A DNA stretch of 64,000 nucleotides from Flavimaribacter sp024343425 (GCA_965227645.1 OZ245773.1:186001-250000); one strand, 5' to 3'. Positions 18,251 through 27,346 are shown, counted from the stretch's first letter. A program made the numbers and translations. The notes: generated by a model not told the origin, from the sequence alone.

Positions 18251-19978
18251 GTGAAAGTCTGCAGGGCGATCGCGGCGGCGGTGACAGCCGCGCTCCTGTT
18301 TGGCGTGCTCACAAGCGCCGCGGCGGCTGAAACCCGTACGCTCAAGCTCTATTTTCTGCACACCAAAGAACACGCTTCCATCACCTACAAGAAGAATGGC
18401 CGCTACATTCAGAGTGGTCTGAACGAGCTCAACCGTTTCCTGCGCGACTGGCGCCGCAATGAGCCGACAAAGATGGACCCGAGGCTGTTCGACCTGATCT
18501 GGGAAGTCTATCAGGCCAGCGGTTCGAAAGCCGAAATCCACGTTGTCTCCGCCTATCGTTCGCCGCAGACCAACGCCATGCTGCGCAAACGCTCTTCGGG
18601 CGTCGCCAAGAAGAGCCAGCACACGCTTGGCAAGGCGATGGACTTTTTCATTCCGGACGTGCCGCTGAAAAAACTGCGCGAACTCGGCATGAAGTTCCAG
18701 GTCGGCGGCGTGGGCTACTATCCGCGATCCGGCTCCCCCTTCGTGCATCTGGACACCGGCAGCGTGCGCGCCTGGCCGCGCATGAGCCGCAAGGAACTCG
18801 TGCAGGTGTTTCCCCAGGGCAAGACGCTGCATTTGCCTTCCGACGGCAAGCCGCTTCCAGGGTATGACCAGGCGCTTGCCGACTACAAGAAACGCGTGAC
18901 GTCGAGCAGTATCCAGGTCGCCGGAGGCGGCGCCAGAAGCAGCAGTAGCAGCGGCGGCGGTGGATTGCTGGCCGGTCTGTTTAATCGCGGCGACGATGAG
19001 GACAAGGCGCCTGCGCGCCAGGAGCGGTCCTCTGCGTCGCAGGTGGCGCAGGCGGAGCCCGAGGACGACGAGGAAGAGATTGAACTCGCTTATGTTCCGG
19101 TTCCGCGCTCGCGGCCCTCGCTTTCGTCCAGCGGCGTTCAACTGGCGCTCGCCGACGCGGGAGCGGCCAATGGCGATAATGGCGGCGTCCCGCTGGTTCC
19201 GGTCCCGGTTGGCGCGCAAACCGAGGCGCTCGCGGCCATGCGGCCCGATGACGCCGACGTCAACGGCACCGACGCCATCAAGGTGGCCAGCCTGACGCCT
19301 GCGCGAAGCGCGGCTTCGGCGGATGTCGACCGGATAATCAGAGCCTCCGAAAACGGTCTTCCGATGCCGGTGCAGATCGAGGAGTCCGGCTCGCCGGCGC
19401 TGGCCCCAGCGCTGGCCTATGTGCCGATGCCGACGACGCGGCCTGACAGGCAAACGGTCGAGGTCGCCTCGGTCGCCGGCATTCCGACGCCGCGTCCCGC
19501 GCGGGCGGGCTTCGAGATACCGCTTCCTGAAAGCCCGATCCGGGGCGCGCTCGACACGTCTGTTGGACAGTTGCAAACCGGGACGGAGATTGCTCTTGCG
19601 CCTTCGTCCGCGGCGCAGTCAGAAAGCCAACGAAATGTTCTGGCGGCGGCGATCGCAGCCAGCGCCAGTCAACCGACAGGCGGCAAGAGCGGGCGTCGCG
19701 CGCGGGCGTCCGACGACGCCGAGCCGAAATATGTGGTCAACAGGTCTCCGGTCCTGACCGCCGGGCTCGCGTCGAAACGCAGTATCACCTCGGAACGCGT
19801 CGAAACGCAGGGCAACGCAATCGTTGCGCCGCAACTGGTGTCGGCCCATCTCCGCGAAGCGCCGCACACCGTTCATCTGACAGGCTTTTCTACGGAAAAC
19901 ACAATCGCCAGCGCGGAAAGCTTCTCCGGAAACGCGGTCAACTTCCTGACGGTCGCCCGTTTCAGCGTCACCAATTAA
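18251..19978 (+). CDS. DUF882 peptidase (M15/MepK-like) with long proline-rich C-terminal tail
   Basis: An exported protein of 575 to 585 residues. The start is uncertain: GTG at 18251 and TTG at 18221 are both in frame, and neither has a good ribosome site. A signal peptide ending SAAAA is followed by a DUF882 (M15-like D,D/L,D-endopeptidase) domain over about residues 25-200, with HVVSAYRSP, HTLGKAMDFFI and FVHLDTGSVRAWP carrying the probable zinc-binding His and Asp residues. The second half is low-complexity: a Ser/Gly stretch, an acidic stretch and four repeated Pro-rich segments of the type YVPVPRSRP. The domain is expected to cut peptidoglycan cross-links in the periplasm. A 475-codon reverse frame opposite is a mirror frame. 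Confidence 0.88.
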   Translation: MKVCRAIAAAVTAALLFGVLTSAAAAETRTLKLYFLHTKEHASITYKKNGRYIQSGLNELNRFLRDWRRNEPTKMDPRLFDLIWEVYQASGSKAEIHVVSAYRSPQTNAMLRKRSSGVAKKSQHTLGKAMDFFIPDVPLKKLRELGMKFQVGGVGYYPRSGSPFVHLDTGSVRAWPRMSRKELVQVFPQGKTLHLPSDGKPLPGYDQALADYKKRVTSSSIQVAGGGARSSSSSGGGGLLAGLFNRGDDEDKAPARQERSSASQVAQAEPEDDEEEIELAYVPVPRSRPSLSSSGVQLALADAGAANGDNGGVPLVPVPVGAQTEALAAMRPDDADVNGTDAIKVASLTPARSAASADVDRIIRASENGLPMPVQIEESGSPALAPALAYVPMPTTRPDRQTVEVASVAGIPTPRPARAGFEIPLPESPIRGALDTSVGQLQTGTEIALAPSSAAQSESQRNVLAAAIAASASQPTGGKSGRRARASDDAEPKYVVNRSPVLTAGLASKRSITSERVETQGNAIVAPQLVSAHLREAPHTVHLTGFSTENTIASAESFSGNAVNFLTVARFSVTN

Positions 19979-20012
19979 TGGCGGCGCCAATACCGGTTTT
20001 GGCTGGCTTTTC

Positions 20013-20276
20013 CTATTCTTCGGGAGGCGCGCTGATCATGCCAAGCGCCGCCAGATAAGTGTCGAGAACGGCTTCCTGCTCCATTCTCTCATCCTGGTCC
20101 TGCTTGCGTATCGAGACGACGCGGCGAAGAACCTTGGTGTCGAATCCCATCGCCTTGGCTTCGCCGTAGACTTCCTTGATGTCGTCGGCGATCGTCTTCT
20201 TTTCCTCCTCAAGCCGTTCGATCCGCTCGACGAAAGAGCGAAGATGATCACGCGCGACACCGTGGGCTTCGGACAT
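20013..20276 (-). CDS. gapR: GapR family nucleoid-associated protein (DUF2312)
   Basis: An 87-residue helical DNA-binding protein of the DUF2312 family. Caulobacter GapR binds overtwisted, AT-rich DNA and helps replication. The ERLEEEKKTI start of the helix, EVYGEAKAMGFD and KVLRRVVSIRKQD match the family. The start MSEAHGVARDHL is six codons inside a longer frame and fits the family N terminus. It converges with the DUF882 gene. Confidence 0.9.
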   Translation of the reverse strand: MSEAHGVARDHLRSFVERIERLEEEKKTIADDIKEVYGEAKAMGFDTKVLRRVVSIRKQDQDERMEQEAVLDTYLAALGMISAPPEE

Positions 20277-20382
20277 TGGGCGACTCCTGTACAAGATGTG
20301 AGTGGTGTCAGGTGCACGCTGCGGGGAATTCCGTCAAGTGCGTTTTCGCGCCTGTCCCGGAATCAATGGGAAGACGCGGGCG

Positions 20383-20685
20383 TCAATGTTCGTGGCGGGA
20401 GGCAAGGGCCGCCTTCTGTTCCGCCGTCGCCTCCGTCTGGTGTTTGGCTTTCCATTCGTCGTAGGGCATGCCGTAGACGATTTCCCTGGACGCTTCCTTG
20501 CTCAGGTCTATACCGGCATCCTGAGCCGCGTCCTGATACCAGTTGGACAGGCAGTTCCGACAAAATCCGGCCAGATTCATCAAGTCTATGTTTTGCACGT
20601 CGGCGCGTTCGCGTAGATGGTTCACGAGTGTCCGGAAAGCCGCGGCTTCCAGTTTGGTGCGCTGTTCTTCGGTCAGTTCCGTCAT
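20383..20685 (-). CDS. DUF1244 family protein
   Basis: A 100-residue cytoplasmic protein of the DUF1244 family, whose function is unknown. It is mostly helical and carries the conserved GFCRNCLSNWY motif with two cysteines (about residues 41-51), followed by YGMPYDEWK. The start at 20685 has AGGAGG 7 bases upstream, clearly better than an earlier in-frame codon. Downstream on the same strand is gapR, 106 bases away. Confidence 0.9.
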   Translation of the reverse strand: MTELTEEQRTKLEAAAFRTLVNHLRERADVQNIDLMNLAGFCRNCLSNWYQDAAQDAGIDLSKEASREIVYGMPYDEWKAKHQTEATAEQKAALASRHEH

Positions 20686-20860
20686 GACGGGCCTCCTGCA
20701 GTTTGAGGGATTTCCTTGACCTGGAAGATAGTGCTGCAAGGTCGGCCGGTAAACCGGCCAGGCCGTTGATTTTAATGTACGCGGCCCGGTTTGAAGCGGT
20801 CACGCGTTGACATTCGGGCCGTCGATGCGGCACATATTCAATAGAGGGTTCGTAACGGGG

Positions 20861-21319
20861 ATGTCAGTGGCTGGCTTTATAGTGAAGCATGGGCGTTTGG
20901 CGCTTGCTTCGGCAGTGATTGTTTTAATGGCCGCATGGAGCAACGACGCGCGCGCTGATTTCCGGGTATGCAACGGGACGCAGAAACTGGTCGGCGTCGC
21001 CATCGGATACCGGACGGCTGATGGCTGGAAATCCGAGGGCTGGTGGCAAATTGCGGCGACAAGTTGCGAAACCATCATAGAAGGTTCGCTTTCGTCACGT
21101 TATTATTATCTCTACGCTGAAGATTCCGAAAGCGGCGGTCGGTGGGCGGGCGACATTGATATGTGCGTCGCCGAAGACGCCTTCGATATCGTTGGCGTGC
21201 ATGACTGCTTCACGCGCGGCTACATGCGCATGGGCTTCAAGGAATACGACACGGGTCAGCAATCCAACTGGATGGTGCAATTGACAGATTCCGGAGACAA
21301 TGGCGAAGGCCAGAACTGA
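20861..21319 (+). CDS. DUF1036 family exported protein
   Basis: A 152-residue protein with a signal peptide (ending NDARA-D) and a DUF1036 domain of unknown function: the pattern FRVCNGT, VGVAIGY, GWWQIAATSCET and a Cys-containing CVAEDAFDI segment are typical. It probably folds in the periplasm with disulfides. Earlier in-frame starts exist at 20807 (TTG) and 20825; 20861 is chosen because AGAGGG precedes it and it begins a normal signal peptide. Its TGA overlaps the ATG of pyk (TGATG), so translation of the two may be coupled. Confidence 0.85.
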   Translation: MSVAGFIVKHGRLALASAVIVLMAAWSNDARADFRVCNGTQKLVGVAIGYRTADGWKSEGWWQIAATSCETIIEGSLSSRYYYLYAEDSESGGRWAGDIDMCVAEDAFDIVGVHDCFTRGYMRMGFKEYDTGQQSNWMVQLTDSGDNGEGQN

Positions 21320-22758
21320 TGAAGCGACTTCGCAAAGTAAAGATACTTGCAACGCTCGGGCCATCCTCCTCGGACGAGGAAACAATCGAAAAACTGCATG
21401 AAGCCGGCGCCGACCTGTTTCGCATAAACATGAGCCATTCGGATCATGCGACGTTGCGCAATCTGGTCGACCGGATACGCGCGGTCGAAAAGCGATGCGG
21501 ACGTCCCATCGGCATCCTCGCCGACCTTCAGGGGCCCAAGTTGCGCGTTGGCCGTTTCGCTGACGGCGCCGTCGAACTCGAGCCGGGCCAGACCTTCACG
21601 CTGGACGACAAGGACACGCCCGGAGACGCCTCGCGCGTCTTCCTGCCGCATCCGGAAATCTTCGCAGCCGTAAAGCCTGGCCACCGGCTGTTGATCGACG
21701 ACGGACGTCTGCAATTGAAGGCGGACGCCTGCGACGGCAAATCCATCACCTGCACCGTCGTGTCGGGAACGAAGATATCGGATCGCAAGGGCGTCAGCCT
21801 GCCGGACAGCACGCTGCCCGTCGGCGCGCTGACGGAAAAGGATCACAAGGACCTCGAGGCCGTTCTGGCGACCAGAAACGTCGACTGGGTGGCTCTCTCC
21901 TTCATCCAGAGACCCGACGATCTGGCGGCGGTGCGCAAGATCGCCCGCGGCAAGGTCGGTCTGATGGCGAAGATCGAAAAGCCGCAGGCCCTCGAGCAGA
22001 TCGACGAAATCATCGAGCTTTCGGACGCGCTCATGGTCGCTCGCGGCGATCTTGGCGTTGAACTTCCGATCGAGGCTGTTCCGGGCATCCAGAAACAGCT
22101 TATTCGCGCCTGCCGGCGGGCCGGCAAGCCCGTTGTCGTGGCGACCCAGATGCTGGAGTCGATGATTACCGCGCCGGTGCCGACGCGCGCCGAGGTTTCG
22201 GACGTCGCGACGGCGGTTTTCGAGGGCGCGGACGCTGTTATGCTGTCAGCGGAATCCGCCGCTGGCGATTATCCGGTCGAGGCGGTGTCGATGATGGGGG
22301 CGATCGCTCGCCAGGTCGAAAAGGACCCGAATTTTCCGGGAATCATCTACGCCCAGCGCTCCGAGCCGCAGGCGACCGGCGCCGATGCGATTTCGCTGGC
22401 CGGGCGCCAGATCGCCGAGACGCTGAACCTGGCGGTCATGGTCTGCTACACCTCGTCGGGCACCACCGGAATGCGGGCCTCGCGCGAGCGGCCGCAAGTG
22501 CCGATCATCGCGCTTTCGCCGGTTATCGAGACCGCGCGTCGGCTGTCGGTTGTCTGGGGGCTGCATTGCGTGGTGACCGAGGACGCGACCGATCTCGACG
22601 ACATGGTCGACAGGGCCTGCCGGATCGCCTTCAACGAAGGCTTCGGAAATCCGGGAGACCGGGTCATAATTTCCGCCGGCGTGCCGCTTGGCACCCCGGG
22701 CGCCACGAATATGCTGCGGATCGCCTATATCGGCTCCGACGGCATGTCCGGCATCTGA
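21319..22758 (+). CDS. pyk: Pyruvate kinase
   Basis: Converts phosphoenolpyruvate and ADP to pyruvate and ATP. The 479-residue enzyme shows TLGPSSSDEETIEKL near the N terminus, the conserved active-site stretch LMAKIEKPQALEQ and the MVARGDLGVELP motif, and ends in the allosteric C domain with CYTSSGTTGMRASRERP. The start overlaps the DUF1036 stop by one base, an arrangement common in rhizobia. The 3' end overlaps the convergent hydrolase gene by 34 bases. Confidence 0.96.
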   Translation: MKRLRKVKILATLGPSSSDEETIEKLHEAGADLFRINMSHSDHATLRNLVDRIRAVEKRCGRPIGILADLQGPKLRVGRFADGAVELEPGQTFTLDDKDTPGDASRVFLPHPEIFAAVKPGHRLLIDDGRLQLKADACDGKSITCTVVSGTKISDRKGVSLPDSTLPVGALTEKDHKDLEAVLATRNVDWVALSFIQRPDDLAAVRKIARGKVGLMAKIEKPQALEQIDEIIELSDALMVARGDLGVELPIEAVPGIQKQLIRACRRAGKPVVVATQMLESMITAPVPTRAEVSDVATAVFEGADAVMLSAESAAGDYPVEAVSMMGAIARQVEKDPNFPGIIYAQRSEPQATGADAISLAGRQIAETLNLAVMVCYTSSGTTGMRASRERPQVPIIALSPVIETARRLSVVWGLHCVVTEDATDLDDMVDRACRIAFNEGFGNPGDRVIISAGVPLGTPGATNMLRIAYIGSDGMSGI

Positions 22759-23792
22759 GCCGAAGTCTCGTCCGTTGTATTGTCGGCGACCTTGTCCTGC
22801 ATGGTTGCAGCGCGGTGACGTTCAAAGGCGTGTTTGAGCGCCTCCAGGTCGACCGGCGCGCCTGACAGCTTTTCAAGCGCGGCCGTGCACAGCCCCGTTG
22901 CAACATAGTCCGGCTTGTGGCCTACGCCTTCCAGCAATAGGAGTTCCGCGTTGTCCATTTCCTCGGCGAGCGCGACCGAGTGCTGCAGCGGCGAGACGAC
23001 CGTGTCCTCAAGCCCGGACAGGATCACTGCGGGCGCCTTTATCGCGCGGTATTTCGGCGCGGTCACGACAATATGGTCGAACAGCCTGACGACGTCCCGG
23101 GCGTTCGCCAGGAACTGGCGCGGTCTGAGCACCAGTGGAATCGCAGTCTTTTCCTCATAGTCGTCGGCGCACAGGTCCGGCGCGAAGACGCGCTTGACGG
23201 CGGGGCCGGCCAATACGAGGCCGAGCGGCATGACGAGCAACTCGCAAAAGAGCCGGCCGATCACCGGTATGGTGACGAGCCGGTAGTAGAAATCGACGCC
23301 GCCCTGCCAGGGATGGGTGGGCGAGGCAAGCAGCAGCAGACCGCGCACCCGCTCCGGTCTTTCAAGCGCCATGGCGGCGGCAATGACGCCGCCGAAGGAA
23401 TGGCCGACGACGATTGCGTCCTCGATGCCTTTCCGGTCCATCAGATCGGCGATCGCCCGCGCCTGCGCGTCCGGATAGGCGTTGCGCGATCCGCCGCGCT
23501 CCGACCAGCCATGGCCGGGGCGGTCGACGAACAGCATCTCGGCCCGGCCTTCCAGCGCGGAAAGAAAAGCGCCTGACTGGTCGCGCAGATTGCCGCTCGC
23601 GCCGTGGATGAACACGATCGCCGGCAGATCGGCGCTCTCCGGCCGTTCGACATGAAGAGCGTGCATGCAATAGCCGCCCACATCCGTCAGATCGCCGTGC
23701 GCGGGAAAGCGACGTTCAACGCTGCGCGTGAGAATCAGGGTGAAGCCGTAGAGCCCTGATATGACAAGAATGGATGTCCAGAACAGCGCCAT
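22725..23792 (-). CDS. Alpha/beta hydrolase, membrane-anchored
   Basis: A 355-residue alpha/beta-fold hydrolase with one N-terminal transmembrane segment (about 4-22). The catalytic serine is S132 in GHSFGG, with an HGASG oxyanion motif at 63-67, a likely Asp in SGLEDTVVS and the His in GVGHKPDY. The last 35 residues are charged and look unstructured. Substrate unknown. Its last 34 bases overlap the end of pyk on the opposite strand. Confidence 0.88.
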   Translation of the reverse strand: MALFWTSILVISGLYGFTLILTRSVERRFPAHGDLTDVGGYCMHALHVERPESADLPAIVFIHGASGNLRDQSGAFLSALEGRAEMLFVDRPGHGWSERGGSRNAYPDAQARAIADLMDRKGIEDAIVVGHSFGGVIAAAMALERPERVRGLLLLASPTHPWQGGVDFYYRLVTIPVIGRLFCELLVMPLGLVLAGPAVKRVFAPDLCADDYEEKTAIPLVLRPRQFLANARDVVRLFDHIVVTAPKYRAIKAPAVILSGLEDTVVSPLQHSVALAEEMDNAELLLLEGVGHKPDYVATGLCTAALEKLSGAPVDLEALKHAFERHRAATMQDKVADNTTDETSAQMPDMPSEPI

Positions 23793-23826
23793 TGGATATT
23801 ACAGTCCCGGCATTGACAGATCGTGT

Positions 23827-24483
23827 TCAGGTTTCTTCGCCGGTTAGCTCGTCTGAAATCTCGCCAACCTTTTCCTGAGCATTCCGCATCGCCGGGTAGA
23901 CTTCAAGCACCTTCATGTAGGCGTTCAGCGCTGCTTCGTCGTGGCCCGCAGTCTGCAGGATCGCGCCCATGCCCATCAGCGCGCCGAAGTGGCGCGGCTC
24001 GAGTTCCAGCACCCGGTTGATGTCGGACATCGATTTCGCGTGATTGCTCATGAGGTAGTGCAGCGTCGCGCGCCGGTTCCAGCCTTCCGCGTAGTCCGGC
24101 ATCAGGACGGTGACCTGGTCAAGCAGGTCGAGCGCCGTGAACAGGCGCTGGTCCTCGATCGCGTCGTCGGCCCATTCCATGAGTTGATCGGCGGTCGCGC
24201 TGCCGGAATCGCGCCAGGCCGCCCATATGCGGTCGGCGATGCGTCTGGCGGCTGCGGGATCGCTTTCGCGTTTCAGATCTGCGAAATAGGAATCGAGGCG
24301 ATCCGCCTTCGTGCGGCCCATCGCCGGAGGAAGGTCCTCCGGGCTGATCGCCGGTTCTTCCGTCGACTGTTCCTGTCTCTGAAGGTCATCACTCTGGGCA
24401 AGGGCGTCAGACGCCGCAAATCCGACGAGCGAGACAAACGCTGTCAGAAACGAGAGTGTGATCGGCAAACGCGTAAATGGCAT
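23827..24483 (-). CDS. Exported TPR-repeat protein
   Basis: A 218-residue protein (longer if a TTG at 24510 or ATG at 24504 is used; no start has a clear ribosome site). A signal peptide ends ALAQSDD; the rest is Glu/Asp-rich then helical with about four TPR-like repeats (for example ALDLLDQVTVLMPDYAEGWNRRA and ALNAYMKVLEVYPAMRNA). The function is not known; such proteins serve as periplasmic scaffolds. It lies downstream of rpmJ on the same strand and 34 bases from the hydrolase. Confidence 0.82.
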   Translation of the reverse strand: MPFTRLPITLSFLTAFVSLVGFAASDALAQSDDLQRQEQSTEEPAISPEDLPPAMGRTKADRLDSYFADLKRESDPAAARRIADRIWAAWRDSGSATADQLMEWADDAIEDQRLFTALDLLDQVTVLMPDYAEGWNRRATLHYLMSNHAKSMSDINRVLELEPRHFGALMGMGAILQTAGHDEAALNAYMKVLEVYPAMRNAQEKVGEISDELTGEET

Positions 24484-24555
24484 GCGAATAAATCTATGCC
24501 GCATGCGCAAAAGGTCAAAGCCAAATTTTGGTGATCGTCAACCGATCGCCCGGGA

Positions 24556-24681
24556 TTAGCCCTGGCGCGCCTTGAAGCGCGGATTCTGCTTGTTGATGAC
24601 GTAAATACGGCCCTTGCGACGAACCAGGCGGTTTTCACGGTGCCGCGCCTTCAACGACTTGAGAGAGTTCTTGATTTTCAT
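24556..24681 (-). CDS. rpmJ: 50S ribosomal protein L36 (cysteine-free form)
   Basis: A 41-residue protein of the large ribosomal subunit. The sequence starts MKIKNSLKSLK and runs through RRKGRIYVINKQNP, which fits L36. There are no cysteines, so this is the zinc-independent type, which is usual for rhizobia. The start is the internal ATG at 24681; an upstream frame gives 20 extra residues with no match. A promoter-like pair lies about 100 bases upstream and a terminator-like hairpin lies between them. Confidence 0.93.
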   Translation of the reverse strand: MKIKNSLKSLKARHRENRLVRRKGRIYVINKQNPRFKARQG

Positions 24682-24742
24682 TGTTCCGGATCCATGATCA
24701 TTGGCCGAAACCGGTAATGCGGTCGTCTGGCCTATAAACAAT

Positions 24743-24766
24743 CAAAAGCGCGCCTTGCGACGCGCT
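24743..24766 (-). terminator. Terminator-like hairpin in the rpmJ leader
   Basis: On the minus strand AGCGCG and CGCGCT form a six-base stem around an eight-base loop, then four T residues follow. It lies between the promoter candidate and rpmJ and could be an attenuator or a chance stem; the T run is short. Confidence 0.3.
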
Positions 24767-24781
24767 CGAAGTGTTGGGCAG

Positions 24782-24810
24782 CGTTTAGCGCCAAGCGTCC
24801 GTTCTGTCAA
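24782..24810 (-). promoter_or_regulatory. Candidate sigma-70 promoter of rpmJ
   Basis: On the minus strand TTGACA (24810-24805) and TAAACG (24787-24782) are spaced by 17 bases. The -35 is perfect but the -10 is weak. The start of transcription would lie about 90-100 bases upstream of rpmJ. Confidence 0.45.
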
Positions 24811-24954
24811 CCGCGCGCTGTCACAGACTTGCGTCCCCGCGGTCCGCTTTCCGCACCCTGTGTGTGGGACTGGAATTCCCTCGCAAGAAGCGGATATCGG
24901 CTTTCCCCGCCGCAGTGCAGGAGATCTCCATCGAAAAACAACGGAGATCATCTC

Positions 24955-25716
24955 ATGCAATTACACAACAAGGTCGTCATCATTACCGGGGCGAGCAGCG
25001 GCATAGGAGAGGCGGCCGCGCGGCTGTTCGCCGAAGAGGGGGCGAAGCTTGTGCTCGGCGCGCGTCGCCGCGAGACGCTGGAACAGGTCGCCGGCGAAAT
25101 CGTCGACAAGGGCGGCCAGGCCGTCGCCGTTGCGGGCGATGTGTGCGACGCCGGCTATGCGGAGCAACCGGTTACAACCGCGCTTGATCGTTTCGGCCGT
25201 CTGGACTGCGGCTTCAACAACGCCGGAATGATGGGCGAGGCCGTCGCCGTTCCCTTCGTGACGGAAGAAAACTGGAGCCTGACGCTGGCGACGAACCTCA
25301 CCAGCGCCTTCCACGCGGCGAAACACCAGATTCCGGCGATGCTGAAGTCCGGCGGCGGATCGCTCGTCTTCACGTCCAGTTTCGTTGGCTACTCGGCGGC
25401 GTTTCCGGGCATGGGCGCCTATGCGGCCAGCAAGGCGGGCCTCATCGGGCTGGTGCAGGTCCTGGCGACGGAACATGGTGCAGAGGGCGTTCGCGCGAAC
25501 GCGCTGCTGCCGGGCGGAACCCGAACGGAAATGGCGGGCAATATCGACGAAGAGCCCGAGCGCCTGGCCTTTCTCAACAGCATTCATGCGCTGAAGCGGA
25601 TCGCGGACGCGCGGGAAATCGCCGAAGCCGCGCTCTTCCTTGCCTCCGACCGGTCAAGCTTCATGACCGGATCGGCCATGGTCGTCGACGGCGGCAATTC
25701 CATCAACAAGGTCTGA
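24955..25716 (+). CDS. SDR family oxidoreductase
   Basis: A 253-residue classical short-chain dehydrogenase/reductase. The cofactor motif TGASSGIG is at 11-18, NNAG at 88-91, the catalytic Ser is near 141-142 and the YxxxK pair is Y156/K160. The specific substrate is not deducible. The start at 24955 (MQLHNKVVI) is used because GGAG lies 10 bases upstream and the family begins here; an upstream frame adds 42 residues of no match. It converges with purK with 6 bases between the stops. Confidence 0.92.
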   Translation: MQLHNKVVIITGASSGIGEAAARLFAEEGAKLVLGARRRETLEQVAGEIVDKGGQAVAVAGDVCDAGYAEQPVTTALDRFGRLDCGFNNAGMMGEAVAVPFVTEENWSLTLATNLTSAFHAAKHQIPAMLKSGGGSLVFTSSFVGYSAAFPGMGAYAASKAGLIGLVQVLATEHGAEGVRANALLPGGTRTEMAGNIDEEPERLAFLNSIHALKRIADAREIAEAALFLASDRSSFMTGSAMVVDGGNSINKV

Positions 25717-25722
25717 CGCGGA

Positions 25723-26805
25723 TTACTTCAGCCAGGTGACGTGGCCCATCTTGCGACCGGGGCGGGCATCCTTCTTTCCATAGAGATGGAGCGCGGCCCC
25801 GTTCTCCGCGAGTATCTCGGGAACGCGTTGGACATCGTCGCCGATCAGGTTTTCCATGACGCAGTCGGAGTGCCGGGCGCAATCGCCAAGCGGCAGCCCG
25901 CACACGGCGCGAATATGCTGCTCGAACTGGGAGACGGCGCAGGCGGCTTCCGTCCAGTGACCGGAATTGTGCACACGCGGCGCAATCTCGTTGGCGAGCA
26001 GGCGGCCGTCGGCCAGGACGAAGAATTCGACGCCAATGACGCCGACATAGTCCAGGCTGTCGAGAATCCGGGCGGCGGCTTCACGCGCCGCCTCCGCCGT
26101 TTCCGGCGATATCGACGCAGGCGCCGTGGACTGCCTCAATATGCCGCCCTCGTGGCGGTTTTCAGCCGGATCGTACATGGCGGTGGAGCCGTCGGCGGCC
26201 CGCGCGGCGATGATCGAGATTTCCCGGTCGAAAGCAATGAAGCTTTCCAGGATCAGCGGCGTCGAGCCCAGTTTGCGAAACGCGTCCGGATGCTCTGCGT
26301 CGACGCCCTTGAAGACGATCTGTCCCTTGCCGTCATAGCCGAGCCGGCGCGTCTTCAAGACGCCGAGCCCGTCGGTCTGCCGGAGCGCGGCGTCCAGGTC
26401 GGCCTGACTGTCGACGGGGATGAAATGCGCGGTGTCGATGCCGCATTCGTTCAGGAAGGTCTTTTCGACAAGGCGGTCCTGCGCGATTTCCAGCGCCCGC
26501 GGCGGCGGATAGACGCCGAGCCTGCCGGCGAGCGTGTGGGCCGCGCCGACCGGTACGTTCTCGAATTCGTAGGTCACCACGTCGCACGCCGCGCTCAGGC
26601 GTTCCAGCGCGGCTTCGTCGTCATAGGGCGCGACGATCTGCATATTGGCGACTTGCGCGGCTGGGCAGTCTTCCTGTGGCTCGAGGACGCAGGTCCGGTA
26701 TCCGAGTTTTGCAGCCGCCATGGCGAGCATGCGGCCGAGCTGGCCGCCGCCGATGACGCCGATGACGGCGCCGGGCGGCAATGCGGTGTCGGGATAGGTC
26801 ACCAC
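25723..26805 (-). CDS. purK: N5-carboxyaminoimidazole ribonucleotide synthase
   Basis: ATP-dependent carboxylation of AIR to N5-CAIR in purine synthesis. The 360-residue ATP-grasp protein has the N-terminal GVIGGGQLGRMLAMAA motif and GYDGKGQ plus the ATP-grasp strand VILES(F)IAFDREIS. It starts with GTG, preceded by GGAG 6 bases upstream. It sits one base after the purE stop, so the two are one operon. Confidence 0.95.
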   Translation of the reverse strand: MVTYPDTALPPGAVIGVIGGGQLGRMLAMAAAKLGYRTCVLEPQEDCPAAQVANMQIVAPYDDEAALERLSAACDVVTYEFENVPVGAAHTLAGRLGVYPPPRALEIAQDRLVEKTFLNECGIDTAHFIPVDSQADLDAALRQTDGLGVLKTRRLGYDGKGQIVFKGVDAEHPDAFRKLGSTPLILESFIAFDREISIIAARAADGSTAMYDPAENRHEGGILRQSTAPASISPETAEAAREAAARILDSLDYVGVIGVEFFVLADGRLLANEIAPRVHNSGHWTEAACAVSQFEQHIRAVCGLPLGDCARHSDCVMENLIGDDVQRVPEILAENGAALHLYGKKDARPGRKMGHVTWLK

Positions 26806-26806
26806 G

Positions 26807-27304
26807 CTACTCCGAATCCACCGGCCGCAGGGGAATGGAGGCCGTCAGGTCCTCTCTCCACGCGTCCAGACGCTCGGCGAGCGCCTCGTCCGACAAAGCG
26901 AGCACGGCGACTGCCAGCAGCGCGGCGTTGATTGCGCCGGCGCGGCCGATCGCCAGCGTTCCGACCGGAATGCCGCCGGGCATCTGGACGATCGACAGAA
27001 GACTGTCCTGACCAGACAAGGCCTTTGATTCGACCGGCACGCCGAAGACCGGCAGCGTCGTCATCGCCGCCGTCATGCCCGGAAGATGCGCCGCGCCGCC
27101 CGCGCCGGCGATGATGACCTTGAAACCGGCCTTTCTCGCGCCTGCCGCAAAGTCGTAGAGGCGCTGCGTCGTGCGGTGCGCGGAAATGATCAGCGCTTCA
27201 TGGGCGACGCCCAGGTCGTCGAGCGTCTCCGCCGCATGGCGCATGGTCGACCAGTCCGACTGGCTGCCCATGATGATGGCGACGGGTGCGGGCGTGTCTG
27301 ACAT
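26807..27304 (-). CDS. purE: N5-CAIR mutase (class I PurE)
   Basis: Rearranges N5-CAIR to CAIR. The 165-residue product has IIMGSQSDWSTM, the SAHRT active-site motif and AGAGGAAHLPGM, and the presence of purK next to it marks it as class I. It lies upstream of purK; the DUF465 gene 42 bases upstream on the same strand may be part of the same transcript. Confidence 0.95.
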   Translation of the reverse strand: MSDTPAPVAIIMGSQSDWSTMRHAAETLDDLGVAHEALIISAHRTTQRLYDFAAGARKAGFKVIIAGAGGAAHLPGMTAAMTTLPVFGVPVESKALSGQDSLLSIVQMPGGIPVGTLAIGRAGAINAALLAVAVLALSDEALAERLDAWREDLTASIPLRPVDSE

Positions 27305-27346
27305 GATCCGGAGAACTCCTTGGGTCTTGGTGGCGCGGCCGCGCCG

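Noticed and set aside
18149..19576. Minus-strand frame of 475 codons
   Set aside because: Antisense to the DUF882 gene, no motif and Arg-rich composition.
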